DNA of 64,000 nt, taken from Gaeumannomyces sp. JS-464. Taxonomy: Eukaryota; Ascomycota; Sordariomycetes; Magnaporthales; Magnaporthaceae. The translations under genes were made by a program, and so were the position numbers. The stretch's first letter is position 1. Each line of letters begins with the position of its first letter. The notes under the pieces were generated by a model. That model was not told the origin of the DNA. It made no database searches and saw only the letters and a list, made by a program, of their open reading frames with translations. This document shows positions 43,512 to 59,238 of the stretch, one piece after another. The stretch is from positions 6,076,001-6,140,000 of the forward strand of contig NGZR01000003.1 in NCBI GenBank assembly GCA_002197995.1. Direction: 5' to 3'.

Positions 43512-46500
43512 ATGGATCCATTCACGGCCATTGGCTTGGCGTCCAGTATCATCGCCTTTATCGATCTCGGGCAGAAACTCGTGTCCCAGGCCAACGAGAT
43601 CCGAAAGTCGGCCAGCGGCTCTACCAAAGATGATCAGCGCGCGAATTCCCTGGCGGAGGAGATGGCGACGTTCGCCCTCAAGCTCGAGACTGCCCCACGA
43701 CCGGAAGACTGCACCGACGGGAACAAGAGGGCGCTGGCGCGGCTGGCCAAGGAGTGCCGTGATACTTCCGCCGAGATTCAAGCCGTCCTCGAGGAGCGCC
43801 AGTTGAAAGGGAATAAATCCATCTGGCGCGCAGTCAAGGCGGCAGCCCGGTCCAAAAACAGACGAGGAGCTTCTGCGGCTACAGGGACGTCTCAAGAATC
43901 ACAGAGCGCAGCTCCATCTTCAGTTTGACCATTTCAAGAGGTCAGCGTGATGCCCATACACGCGATATCCTTAAACAGCCAAATACTGATACTATGAGAC
44001 CACAGTGAGGAGTACACGAGGGGTTTGGTCGAGTTGTTAAAGCAGTCCGAAACCAACATTACCAAGCTTGGCACCCTCGACGAACGCATCGCCGATATTC
44101 AGAAAGGGGTCACCGTCGAAAATCTAAGTCAGTCGGCATTAGACCAGCTGCAAGAAATTATCGGGATTTCAACCAAAGCGCGTGAGCAGGCCCTCGCGGC
44201 GCGCCTTATCAAAAGCTTGTCGTTTGCAGAAATGGGCAAGAGAAACGACGAAGTCGCCGAGGCGCACGAACACACCTTCGGATGGATTCTATCCGGCAAC
44301 GCTCCTACCTCCTCGGCCTTCCGCCCAAAGGACCAAGCACAGGCCGAAGCCCGAGATCAGTTGCAGCGCTGGCTTCGCGAAGGCTCCGGGATGTTTCACA
44401 TTTCAGGAAAGCTCGGCTCCGGAAAATCCACCCTAATGAAATTTCTTGTTGAAAAACCAAGAACGAGATCCCTTCTTCAGCAATGGGCAGGTGAGAGCTC
44501 TCTACTAATTACCCAATCAATGGCTGAGTGCCGTAAGCCCTGGGCTGATTCAAGCATGTGCCCTTTTATCAAGGTCCCCGCCGACTTGTGATGGCGGAGT
44601 TCTTCTTCTGGCGACCTGGGACCGATCTTCAAAAGTCACTTCGGGGACTGTTTCGCTCGCTCCTTAACAGAGTCCTTTCAAAAGCCCCTCACCTCGTCAA
44701 GAAGGTCATGGAGGCAGAATGGGCGTCTGGGCTGTCAAAGCCGAACGGACAAGAAATGGACCCGAAGTCCGAAATCCATTTCACGGCCGCCAGGATCCGC
44801 AGCCTGTTTCAAAATCTCCTCGAGGCCATTTCGGGCGACCGCGACCACTGCTTCTGCTTCTTTATTGACGGCCTTGATGAGTTTGAGGAAACGGCCGAGC
44901 ACGACGATCGCGATCTCCTCGACATCCTCCACCAGTGGGCCAGGGCCTGTCCACAGAGCTTCAAGCTCTGTGTCTCGAGTAGAGAGGAGAACATATTCAT
45001 GGAGATGCTTGGCAAACATGGACGCATTCGACTTCACACGGTCACCCAGACGGACATCTCGGCATATGTGTCCTCCAAGCTGGACCTTGTCGCAGATCTG
45101 GGCCTCAGGGAAGAACTCACAACACGCATCGTCGCCGCGGCACAAGGAATCTTCTTGTGGGTTTCGCTCGTGTCCCGGCGGATTCGCAGGCGCTACTCGA
45201 GTGGATATTCTCGAAAGGACCTGCTCGAAGATATAAACCTACTTCCCCAGGAAATCAACGCGCTTTTTGCGTTCTTGCTCGACAAGCAGCCGGACCAGGA
45301 TCGCGATAAAGCCTATATGACACTGGCAATCGTGCTTGAAGTCGATGTTCCTTTCTTCGACGCAGTGATACTCAACGAGGATACGTCGCTATCTGACACA
45401 GAGCCGACACTGCTCGGCTACTCTTTCCTGGAGGAGTACCTACAAGACCCGGCCTTCGCAATAAAAGCCGCCGATGACGAGAACCAAGATCTCGCCTTGG
45501 ACCCCAAGTCGATTGCAGGCAGGATAGCAAGTGCGGAGAAGCGCCTCAACGACTGCACCCAAGGTCTGGTGGAGCTCATTCCTATCGACTATGAGAAAAT
45601 CGAAATGGTATATCTGGATGACGAATCCGACAGCGAGTCGGCCATGAATCTCGCGACGAATCTTATCCAGGAACCAAGGGCGGACCCCCCGTTTACAGGC
45701 TTGGGCTCACCCACAGATCTGTGGCCGAGTTTCTTGTACAGCGGCAACGCAGAAGCCTGATGGAGGCAGCTCTGTCCCGGCTGGAATTCAACGCCCTTGA
45801 CGCACTGTCAGCCTTCTATCTCGCCGAAATCCCTCTCCAAAACGAGCGACTACTCAGGAGCCACAGATTCAAACTTCTCAGCAGGAGATATGACGCAGGA
45901 CTTGACTCTGTCCCTCCTTTCTCATTTCTCGAAGCTTATTCCAAATCCATGGCCCGGCGACGAGGTTCCCTGGGGTGGACTACCGAGGGAACTCGCGCCA
46001 CTCACAACAGCCCTGCAATCTGCCACCACACAACAGTCTCACACGTGAGCCACGACATTCGGCTTGTCACCCCAGGATCAGCAATGTCACACACTGATGG
46101 TATTAGGCTGCTATGGGTCCAAGATCCGATCTATCTCCGCGCGGATTCCTTGAATCTCAATTACGTCGGATGGAAGCTTGACCGGTGTTCATCAGAATCT
46201 CGGCCTTCTTTGGCTGATATTCTAATGCTTGCCCTCACATGGCGTATTATTTGGAAACCCGCCGACCAGATAATAGCACCGCATATTATTGACAAACTGT
46301 TTGCACTAGGGTTGGACCCGGGCGAGTACCTTCCTTGCGAGCGTCATGCAACACTACCTATTTCAACTGTGGATGACGACACCCCGCCCGGAAGAGCCGT
46401 TATGCCTCGAGGCGTTCCAATATGGTCAAGCATCCTTGTCAGAACATGCCTGTTGTTGGGCGGAAAAGTCATGGGAAGCTGTTGGGAGGACGCGCTGGTC

Positions 46501-46920
46501 GAAGCGCATTTGCACACCCTCGAACGGTTCATCGAGGCAGGTGCCGATGCCCATTTCCGCTTTCGTATAGTGTGGAGGAGGATACCATTCAGGACGGTGG
46601 ACTGGGAATTTGAGTTCGCATCGAAGGGAAGGGCCGGGGGGCGGGAACCGATGCATATTCAGTGTGACTGGCGCAAACTACCTTACAGGTCGATCCAGGT
46701 CAGGACGGTGGCAGAACTGCTTCGAATTATCTTACCGGCAGGCGAACGGAAGGACAGGCTTCTCCGGCTCCTCGAGGAACGGCCAAAGGATGACAACTCT
46801 CTGGCAGAGGATGAGTGGCCCGTCAACGGGGACTTCCCAGAAGGTTGGGTGGAGGAAGTGAACAGCCAGGATTGGGAAGCCAGCGATGGTGGGAATGATG
46901 CGAATGATGCGGATGATTGA
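43512..46920 (+). CDS. NACHT-domain STAND NTPase (fungal NLR-like)
   Basis: Intracellular signalling NTPase of the type used in fungal non-self recognition and heterokaryon incompatibility. Exons 43512–43940, 44006–44490 and 44574–46920; introns of 65 and 83 nt. The N-terminus MDPFTAIGLASSIIAFIDLG is the common fungal STAND N-terminal helical domain. Walker A is GKLGSGKST (residues 277–285) and Walker B FFIDGLDEFE (about 400–409). The remaining ~650 residues include THRSVAEFLVQRQRRS, typical of the region after NACHT, but no ankyrin, WD40 or TPR repeats. Two single-base problems: an extra A in the A5 run at 43854–43858 and a missing C in the C6 run at 45685–45690. Corrected length is 1087 codons, an exact multiple of three. 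Confidence 0.85.
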
Positions 46921-47791
46921 CGTGTCGGACTAGTGAAGTTTTTTATGGAGTTTGCCGTTTCAAAATAAATACGGTTACCAAGTGTAAAACGGTGAAGGGC
47001 ATAGAGCAGGGCTAGACTAATAGGACTAAATTACATTTCTATTAAACTACACTGTAGGTAGACATTGTTCCTTTTTCGTCCATGCGTTAAAAGACAGTTA
47101 GCCCGGACGTTAACGCTTTCAAATAATCCACACTGCTTATAGTTATCTACAACCTCTTTTTTTGGAAACCCTCTCTTTTTTTGTCCTAAATATTACCGAC
47201 TATGCCCAGTTTGAATACTAGCCAGCCCCGAGCCTCCCTCGCTTGGTCCCTCCCGCTTCTACATCCAGTAGACGGTTGTGGCAGTGAATTCCAACGGTTT
47301 ATAAAACATCAACTCACTCGGGGTATCGCCATTAACTAACACCCTTTGACATAAAACTTCCATCTCTTCTAGCCTCATCGTCCACCACACCTCGACCCAG
47401 TCGCATCAAGGTTTCACTTCAATGGCATCAGTCTTGCCCATGTCAATAGCAGATGATTCCCGACGTTCGTTCATAACCGAAGCTAGCACCCTGACTATTT
47501 TGCTCCACGCGTCCGGGGTTCTCCATGCTCATAGAGTCTAGTGCCAAGGGAAAATAAGCCTGCCAGTAAGCGACGCCAGTGACGTGTGGGGATGGTAGAA
47601 AGGAAAATAATTAGAAGCCGGACGAAGACAAATGAGCCCGCAGGGCCCAAAACGCATGTGGCCATAATATCTCATCGCTTGGAAAAGGTGTTAAACCATT
47701 TGGTTGGGTACCAGCGCGTGGCCTCCACTCTCTGGTCTGCTGCAGTCCGATATCCCATAGTTGGGCTTGTTAGTCGCTCATCTCCCTAACT
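46921..47791. other. Intergenic between convergent NACHT and 2EXR genes
   Basis: About 0.87 kb, T-rich in places, carrying the 3' ends of two convergent transcripts. A 67-codon ORF (47586–47789) is unsupported. Confidence 0.5.
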
Positions 47792-49095
47792 TTAGTTTAT
47801 ACCATCTTGCTCGCCATCGCCCTGGGCTCCTTCGTCTTGGGCCTGCTCTGGTACGTCTTGATCTTCTTGAGATTCCTGTTCCCACAGCGCTGGATCCCAA
47901 GCTGCTGCGCCAACCACCTCTTGCAGCTGCTCGCACTCCCAAATCGGTTGACGTTCGGGGAGCGAAGATGATCCCTTGTCGACATCTTCGGCTGTTGTGG
48001 GGACAGACACGAGAGGTATCATCAGCGTGCTGCGAAGTTTGTCGATGCGGTTCTGCTGCTTCCACTGCGCTTGGGTGAGTGGTAGTGGTAGGGGGCCTTT
48101 CATAGCCATTCCGTGGATAATGCGCAGCACAGCCATAACGAACGCTGCCGCACGGGTGAAAGCCTCCGGGTTGCCTGGCGGGCAGACATGTCGGATGAAA
48201 TGTGTTTCCGCAAAGCTGCTCACGTATACGCAGCCCGGATCTGGGCAAGCACATCCGGCCAAGTCCATAAACTGGCAGCTCGTGTCGTACGATACCCAGA
48301 AGACGGACTTGAGATTGGGCAAGCCGGCCAATGTCCAGAGTAATCCGGACACATTGTCGGGAATCCTAGCGAAGGGCTTGGCAATAACGGACATCCAGAA
48401 TGCGGCGTGGTAAATAAGAGTGGAATTGAGAGCGATACGTTGGACTCCCGCACAGATCTCGTTGATGTCGTCCTCTTGCATCTCCCAGAATTGACCCGCC
48501 GAGAGATTGATGTAGAAGACGTCCCGCGCCTTGTGGAATCGCAACAGCTTCCGCGTGCTCGAAAATTCCAGCTTGACCGGGAAGAAGATTTGACCAATGG
48601 CGCGACTGCATCGGCTGGCAGACATTAAAACTCTGACGGATGCTGTCTGCTGGCTGAGCCAGCCAATGCTGAAACCCTCATCTTGCTCCTCCGTCGCGTC
48701 TTCGCCGTCGTAAGATCGGAGGAGCCGGTGTTCGCGCACGGCGGGGCAGAGGAGCATCCAGATGGTTATCTGGAGCTCAGGGGGGAGGTATAGAAACAGA
48801 GGGAACCCGGGATGGTCCTTGGGGGGACGTCTTATAACCGGATGGTCCGGGTGGTTGGCTGGAAGCGCCGGAGCTGAGGGATCCGAGGACGAAGAGTCGG
48901 AGGATGAGGTATCCGAGGATTTATGGCCGGCGGCCTCGTTTTCAACCTCCGTTGCTCGGGTACTGCCTTTGAAGCCTGCAACAAAGGCCCGAATGGGGCT
49001 GTAGCAGCGTAGGTGTTGACGGGCTCCCTGTCGGACGTTTTGTGGTTGGGAATGTGGTCGGGATTGAGGGCAAAGAGATGGAGGGCTGTTGGCAT
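47792..49095 (-). CDS. 2EXR-domain protein
   Basis: Fungal protein of unknown function with the 2EXR signature FPLFLYLPPELQITIW (encoded at about 48805–48758). The following conserved region (EHRLLRSYD, SASRCSRAIGQIFF, FHKARDVFYINL) occurs in many Pezizomycotina paralogues. The signature frame is open back to an upstream TGA at about 49.1 kb with no ATG. The best start is ATG 49095 (MPTALHLFALNPDHIPNH), one frame away. A single missing base between about 48870 and 48970 joins them, and the total becomes 435 codons. Between lies a Ser/Asp-rich linker (SSDTSSSDSSSSDPSAP). Without correction only MLLCPAV… from 48757 (321 residues) is read and the motif is lost. Divergent from the sulfatase gene. 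Confidence 0.65.
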
Positions 49096-51296
<2,201 letters not shown>

Positions 51297-51344
51297 GAGT
51301 CCGGCATGTTTGATGCCTACGCGCTGTACCAGCAGAGAGGGTAA

Positions 51345-54300
51345 AAGAGGGCGCGGAGAAGCTCAAGTGGTGAGAGGGATGGGCGGAGGCAGGGCAACTA
51401 GTGGGCATCCCTGTACAAGGCTTGAGCTGGCGAGAAAGCGGAGAGCATTGCGGGATCGGGTCGATCAGGAAACTCCCTCCCAGATTTCCCTCCCTCTCAG
51501 CACTGCCGAAAATGGACCTCGTGATAGCTGCTTGGAGTCCCATGTTATTCGCGCAAGATCAACAGCCTGCAGAAAGGGGATCATCCCAGCAGCCAAGGAC
51601 AGCACCAGATCGACGCGGCAGAACTCCTTGGGCACCACGGCACCGTCCCCATGCGGAGGCCCAGAGGGCCCCCATGGAATATCTGTAAAAAATGTTGTGT
51701 CGAGAGCCGAGTGTGATTTCCCCCGTGCATGCTCCCCCTTTGGCTTGTCGCACCACGCATCACCTGTTTTCGACGCTCTCCGACGTCACTTCTTTTGAAA
51801 ACTCGCATTTGCGGAAGACGCGACGACCCTCACTCCTCACTCCCCTAAAGTCCTTTGGAGACACAACCAGGGAAAAAAAACACCGTCGGATATGCCAGCC
51901 ACACATTATTCGGCAATGCCGGCACGGTCAAACCGCCAGACCCAAGCGGGAGGCCTCGCGGTAAAGATGCAAGCGAGGTCGACGACGGCGAGCCGCCCTC
52001 GCGCTGGTAGGTTACCATGGGAAAGCGGAGGCACCAAACCCACCGCAGTGGGGGAGCCCCAGTCGGTCCGTCCACTGACGGCGGCAGGCAAAAATTGAAA
52101 GCGACGAACGTCCCGTCCGGCGATGAAAGGGCGCCCCATTTTACATGCCCACCCAGCCTTGTCAGCCATTATAGCCGTTCTCCCGCCGGCGGCACGTCGC
52201 CGTGGAACAACGCACGAAAAAGGCCGGAGTTCCATTGTGGGTTCACGGCTCGGGGAGGGGCAGAAGAAAACCAAACCCCCCACTCCCCGCTGAGCCGTGC
52301 GCGTCCGCAATATGTGGCCGTCCTTTTTCGGGAGGCACGTCTTTATTGGCTGCCGCGTGGGAACATGGCATGCGCTATGGGGGTCACCCAAGTCGACGAT
52401 ATGCAGCCACGCGGGGCTTCGCTGGCGCAAAAAGTGGTCACATACCACTTACCACTTAACAGAAGCGGCCTTAATCCCCCATGATCCCAACCTAGCCCCC
52501 TCCCCCATCAAAAGCACATGCTTCGCGATGGGTCGGCTGCCAACTTTTCCTGCCTTGGAATGTCCAGATATTTCCTTTCGTGCCGAACTGCCACGAGGGT
52601 CTGTGGGGACCGGCCCCGCGAATGCCAAGGCGCTTCTCGCGTTTCTTCTTCTTTGGTCACCTAGTATGAGGGGATATCGGGGCTGGCGGGGTATCGATTA
52701 GGGACCCGGCATTAGATGACGGGAGGAAGCCCACATGCCCTGTAAGGAGGCCGGCCATCGAGATTTGAGGGCAGCGAGTCCATGTAGGACTTGTAGAGCG
52801 CGCAATGGTGTAGAAAGGAGAGCAACAAGCAACGGAGCATCCAAATGTCGGTAAATATCACCTGCTTTTTGTTATTTGACCCTTGTTTCGGGAGGCTCTC
52901 CCGTTCAGCCGAGTGAGTGATGATGGCAAGTCATCTCAACCGCAATCTCAATCTGGCCGGAGCAAGGAGAATGAAAAACCGGTCAAGGGAGGTAGAAATA
53001 CGCTCATCCAACCGGACCGCTAGCACTGTGACGAAGCCAAGATGACTACAGCCCCGCGAGAATCAGGCGCCCCCACCGTGAACGAAGTGAATACAGAAAG
53101 CAACGGTTCGCTGGTCCCAAGAGACTCCGACAGCCAGCGATCGAAGCACCCGTCGTTGGCATGCACACCTCGGCTCGGAGGGTCGGCGGGAACAGCCACA
53201 AGGAAGAAAAAACAGCACATGCATTTCCGCTACCACCCCTACATACACTCCGTTGGCGAGGGTCGTGCTTGGCTCGCCTATGCTCACTGCTGTTTGGCTC
53301 TGGCTCGCCCTGACCGCTTGACGAGCGGCTAGGAAACATCCGACCACGACGCGAGGGAAGGAGCATTCCTGAGCGGTCATGTCGATCAGGGTGTTGCGGT
53401 GAAAGTTAGGTGCGTGGGCATGCATCTTTCCATAGAGGCTTTGATTTGATCGTAGCTTTGGTGCAGTCAGCGACTTGGGTCGCACCGCCGCAGGGCCTGC
53501 TCTAAGCGGCGCCAGATCTCCCGCCCAACCGCGCCATCGCACTGTCCAAGTCGAGCAGCAGCGCCATCCAATGCCATGCCAGAACACGCATCAATGGGTG
53601 GGGAGAAACCATAGGGGCCGTTCTGGTAAACGTGTGCTGAGGTGTAGGGGATAGGGATAAAACCGCGCGCGCCCCGGTTGGGGAAACGGAAAACACAACG
53701 CAAGAAAACGGAAGCCCAGCCGCGAGGCGGTGGGAAGCTTGGCCACTTGGAAAGCCCCAAAGAGAAGGATTTGGGGGGTTTTTCTCTTGCATGAAAGTGT
53801 ACATTCAGGCTTCTCCTCTGTAAACTCTCGACGCGGTATTTGTTTTCAAAGACCCGAGGGGAAATATCTGCGGTCTCGCGCTGGCCTGCCGATCTGTCGG
53901 GCCAGCGCACGCAAGCACGCGCGTGGGAAAACGAAACGACGCGGCGGTCAAAAGGAGAGAAGGGTGCTATTCAAACCGAGATTATGTGCATGTGAAAAAC
54001 AGGAAACAAAAAACAAGCGAAGCATCCCGGGAGCAACAGCATTGCCCAAAGTAGGCAAGGAGATCGTGAGCATGGTCCCGAGCCGCTAAAACCATCGTGA
54101 GAACCACGCGGCTGACGTGAACGGGGCTTGTGACCGGCAAAAGGGGCTGTCAGCGCTGGGTACCATCTCGCAGGAAACCACATAGGCTCGCTGAGGTAAT
54201 GAGGAGGAGGCCCAAGACGGCGAAACACAGGCCCCCATGCTCGGGTAAAGCGTTGTATTGGCTTGGGACGGGCGGGCGGGCTCCTCGGAGGGCGCTCGCG

Positions 54301-57300
54301 TGCGGGACACGGCCTGTGAGTGTGAGTGGGCTGGCGACGGTGACCAATGAGGCCTGCATCTCTCATCTGCAAGGCGCAAAAGTCCGACGTCCACCGCGAG
54401 GCGGTATGTGAAGGTAGGAAGGACGCAAGGGCGAGCCAAGGAATCCTAAAGGTGACGAAAGTACTGCCCTGCCGAGTTGGCAAATGGCAGTGGAAGCGGA
54501 ACTCATGGTTGTGATCCTCGATAGGCACTCAGTTATGCAGCAGGTTGCAAGGGACGAGTCGAGGTTTCACCAAAATGAATGAAGCCCATCGCGAGGTGGC
54601 GTAGAGGCCGGCGGGACTGGTCCGGGTCCTCTGAATCGTTGAAAGTGCTCGCCCGGTCCCACGAAGATAGTCCAACGGTATGGCGGCTGGGAGATGGCTC
54701 CTCAGTGTCACTAAATTAGAGACGTTGGAGCGCATGCTCAGCATTGCAGAACAATGACAGACCTGAGGCTGAGCTGTTTCCCTCCGCCTCCTGGTCCCCC
54801 ACACTTACACACGAACCCACTCCCGCATCGCTCCCAAAAAGGGCACTGTGGTGGCAGTGAGCAGCAGTGAAGAAAAGATGAACGTCGTACCTTCCTACTG
54901 TCCTGCGACAGATTCCATCTTAGCGACCAGGACCTGGCTGCCAGTTGCACTATATCTGGCGTCCAGTGTAGATAAGCAAGGGTGGGCTAGTCAGTGCGGT
55001 GGGTGCATCGCCCCCTGAGACTCCCTGCGAAGATAAACCTGCTGCGTGCCGACTAAATTTGCTTCGATCCCAAGTGGGATCCGCCGGCTCCAGAGAGGGC
55101 ACTCTGTATGTGGGTTTCCAACCAAGGAGCAATGCAAGACGGACGTGCCGTGACGATGGATGCGCTGTTGTTGGACCAAAGGGTCACTAGCGGCCGTACT
55201 GCGGTGAAACGGCCGGCCGCTGCGGGGGCCGTGATGATATCCATGTCCAAATGCCTCGCTCTGCTTCACAGGCGTGCAGGTGGCACGCGGGGCCGCGGGA
55301 GCTGGCGGCAGGCAGTCGGGCAGTCTGGCGACGTCTTGTTGCATGTGCCAGCAGGAAGCCCCACCGCCCGTGATCGCCGTGGTTGAGGAGTCCGCGTGCG
55401 GCACATCGTGGGAGACCAATCTGCGCCGTCGCGGGATTAGACGACAGCGTGGCCGTCCCGCGTGCGTTCGGTCGGTCGGCTACCCGGAGGGAGGGGGGCA
55501 CGGGGCGAAAGGCGTGGTTTGGGTGTGGTGCGGTTGGTGTGGCGCCCGTCAATCCGTTGTTTGGGGTGGCCTGCCGAGCCTGCACTGCAGCAGGGCATTC
55601 CGTCGCAACCCGAGTGGGTGGGGCCCCTGTCGTCATACTGGATCCGATCGGCAGCCCAAAAGACCCCTTTTTCGGATCCTCTGGAGCCGCTATTCTGGAG
55701 ACCCTGCAGCTTGACGAATGGCAGCCCGCAACGGCTCCCTTGGTGCGTCGGGCTTTTGGCCACTGAGGTCTCAATGACCAGCAGAAAACCGGGGCGGTTG
55801 TGCAGGATAGGAGATGATGGAGGCGACTGACGACTGCCAAGAACTCTTCTGGGCTTCCCGTGCATGCGTTTGCTGCTCGTCGCCTGTCGTGCCTGTGTGC
55901 CTCTGTCGTAGGTCGGTGTATTCTTGGCGTCGTCCCAAATTCTGCACCCTGCGCGCTTGGAATCTGTCAGAGCCCGATTGGCAAATGGAGCACCGGCGCC
56001 GCATATCGCTGTAGCAGGGGCGATCCTGTCGGCCGTTCACGGTCTGAGGTGAGCTCACTGGTTAGCCAATATAATGCCCGCGTCCAATGCGATGGCTTTC
56101 CCTTATCTCCCGTCCCGTCTGCCTCTGGCTCCAGGGCCCGAAGTACAGTACAGGGACTGGTGATCTCGTTGGCCCATGTCCATCCATTGACGCAAGCCGC
56201 GGTCGGCGCCGCGGGCTGTAGGTATCCGTCTTGTGCATGGAGTCCACGATGCCCCTAGCAGAGACGGAAAAGGCGGCCAATCTTCCGCCCTCTGACTCGC
56301 CCACGTTCACGGCCTGGCGGCTTTGCCGCATGCATTAGGGGAAGAGCGCAGAGCGCGGTCTCTGCCTTGGCACCAGAATGGAAATGGAACGTCGGTCTTC
56401 CTGGCCTGCCTGACGAGGGATTTGCGTGCGCTTTGGCGCTTCGTACGTCAGGCCAACAACATTTGCGGGCTCCATGCTTGCCGCAGGTTGCCCTCGGCGC
56501 ATATTCTTACTGTCCTTTGGGTATTCTTGGCCGCCCAAGTGGGCAACTGTGGACCTCCAAGACCAAGATGGTGAGTGGCTTATTCGCTGTTACTGCATCG
56601 CCGCAAGGAAGGTGGGCGGGTTGGGGCCTTGCTGTGCTTGCGTCGCAGCAGAACGCACCGTTTCTTACTCATTGCAAGTCTTGAAAAGTGGGAATGGCAA
56701 AACGGTGGTGACCGCGGCGGCGAGTCAAGTGCGTGCGATGACGACATGGCGAGACGGCGACTGAGAAAACGCCACGGTGAAAAAAAACGTGGACTTGATC
56801 GGACGAATAGATTTTACGACGCAAGGCCAAAGGACCGGGCCATTCCCCCGAATTGGATATGGTCAATCGATAAGACGAACTGCTTTCCATGTGTTGTTGT
56901 TGACGGCTTGAATGAAGGTTTGTCAGGATTCTAGCCTTGCGTCAGCCGGTGGGGACAACAATCGCATTGAGAACCTTCACAACCCTCAGTGCTCCAGGGC
57001 TGGGCCTATTGGATGGGCGATGGGAAAGGCAAAATTTGAAGCGAGTGCGATGGAAGGCTACTGGGTGAGGGCTGTCGGCCGTATTACCATCGTGAGCACG
57101 GGGCACTGCGGCGGGAGTGGCCTCCTTGGATGGAGGGCGGGATCAGCAGGGGGGCGGCGGCGCCATCTGTTAGCGACTGACTCAAACGCCACGGTCGGCT
57201 TCCAGTGGCGACATGTACACGCTAACGACGCTGTGTGACCGTAATACCCGTCGGTTTTGTCAGGCTGGGTTAGCCAGAGATGATACTGCTGCCCGGCGGA

Positions 57301-59238
57301 AATACTTGGCCACCGCGGACGTGCTCGTCCCAATTCGAGTCAACAGTCAGATCATGCACAGCACACCACTCAGGTATCCGCCTCTACGTGAGATTACAAA
57401 CCCATCTGCAGAGCGACCGCCCGTGATGTCAAAGGATACGGAGTGACGTCGCCAGCTAAGCTAGAACGCGGGAGAAGGTCTGCCACAGGCGCCACTGAGC
57501 ACGACACCACTCCAGACTTCAGACGGCTCGACCTGTCTGAAAGAGGCCTGGAAGCACGCTGATGCAATGCGATGGCAACCGGGAAGGGAAGGACTTGGGA
57601 ATAACCAGACGGAGGGAAACCGTCTCACTGCGTGGAAAACAAACGGAGGTGCGAGACTGCGAGGCAGCGTGGCAGCCCGACTCGGACAGAAGGCGATGAG
57701 CAGGAAAACACAGTGAAGGTAGGTCTGCAATGTTACGTTTCCCTCTGCATCTTCCCTCCCCGGGTCGATCCCATGTTAATCTTTACTGTTCCGAGGCGGT
57801 GTCTGTCTGTAGACTTCCACCAGGCCCAACAAACATGCAAGCGCTGCATCACTTTAGTGGTCGTTGGCCGGACCCCTTGTTTGGTCGTTGTGGATCCTCT
57901 CGACCCGCTCCTTTTGAACGTGGCCCTTCCGTCGGCGGTGCTTCCTGTGCCATTTTACCCCCGACAGGCAATCCCTAAAAATTGCGCCGTCGCCGTCGTT
58001 ATCGATTCCGCTCGATTCCGGTTATTATTAGCGCAGGGTCGCCGTGGTAGATCGGCCATGTTTCCAATGTTGAAACTGTCATTCTGGGGACGGATCGTGA
58101 AAAATCCACCAAAAAAAGAGATCACAGACAGGATTGCTGACTCGAAGAATCAGTGACGCCATTCGGAAACACAGCCGTCCCACCTGCTGTCTCGTTTTGA
58201 GCACCGCCGCCGCAGAAAGGGCCGCTGGAGCACCCCGACAGCCGTCGAGCTGGTGAGGGTTTGACGGCTACAGCCATCATAATTTCCGTTTTGGGTGTCG
58301 CGGTGCCGCGGCCAGATACCCGCTGCAACACTGTAACCCGATTTTGGGCTGGTGGAGCGTAACGTGCTTCCCTCGTGCTATCTATCCGGCTTCGCGGGCT
58401 GTCGGCTGAATTCCTCCAACATGCGGACTTCAGGGATTCACCCTCCTTTTCTCATAGAAAAAGAAAAAGAAAGAAGACGCAAGGCCCCTGGGTCCTTCGG
58501 ATCCATGGACAAACTGGCCGTTGTTTCTTGGGCGATCGTCCAGCAATGTTTGGATTAAACGGAGGCAAGCCATGGATGGGCCACCGCCTGTTTGAGACGG
58601 AACCAAAAGGGAGAGACCCACAGGCCATAGTAAGTAAACTTGGCTAAGTGCGTTTCCACGCCTGGGCAGCCTTGCACAGGCGGCTGCGGCCTTTTTTGGT
58701 TTTTGTTTTTAGGGGGTGTGGGAAAGGAACCCCCCTTGTGTGGACAAGCGTCTCGCACTATGCTCTACCTTCACGGCCGGACCTTGCGGAGACGCCCCCC
58801 GTCGACATCATCCGTCTGTTGACCCAATGCCTTCCGCCATGCGGGCGAGCCGGCCCACTCTTCACCCAAACCTAGGGGACCGAGAACCAACCTCGGGAGG
58901 ATATAAGGATGATGGCTTCCCTCACTGATCCAGTTTTCCTTCTTGCTCATCCCCAGTTTTCCATACCAAGCTCAAGGCCGTTGCCACTCGATCCTCCTCT
59001 TCTGATCGATCTCCGATATCTTCTCCACAGCTTTTAACCCACCCGCCTTCATCACACCCCAGAACGACTTAGCCTGGCTGGGATCTCATATATACATACA
59101 CTCGTCTCTTCATCTTGTCCAGCTTTGCCCTCTCATCAGCACGGACGGATACTGCCTTCAACCCGTCTTTACACCCTGGAGCCCCTGACCGGAGCGCCAT
59201 ACTAGAGCACACATCTCTCTACACACACATTCGCCAAT
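51345..59238. other. 7.9-kb stretch without supported genes
   Basis: GC-rich, not RIP-mutated. Dozens of short ORFs overlap on both strands, but none shows a family motif, a signal peptide plus stop context, or one dominant frame. No LTR, TSD or inverted repeat was found by eye. The last ~300 bp before 59239 are pyrimidine-rich with an ATATATA at 59089–59095 and look like the promoter and leader of the mannitol gene. The rest may hold long UTRs, non-coding RNA or unrecognised multi-exon genes. Confidence 0.5.
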
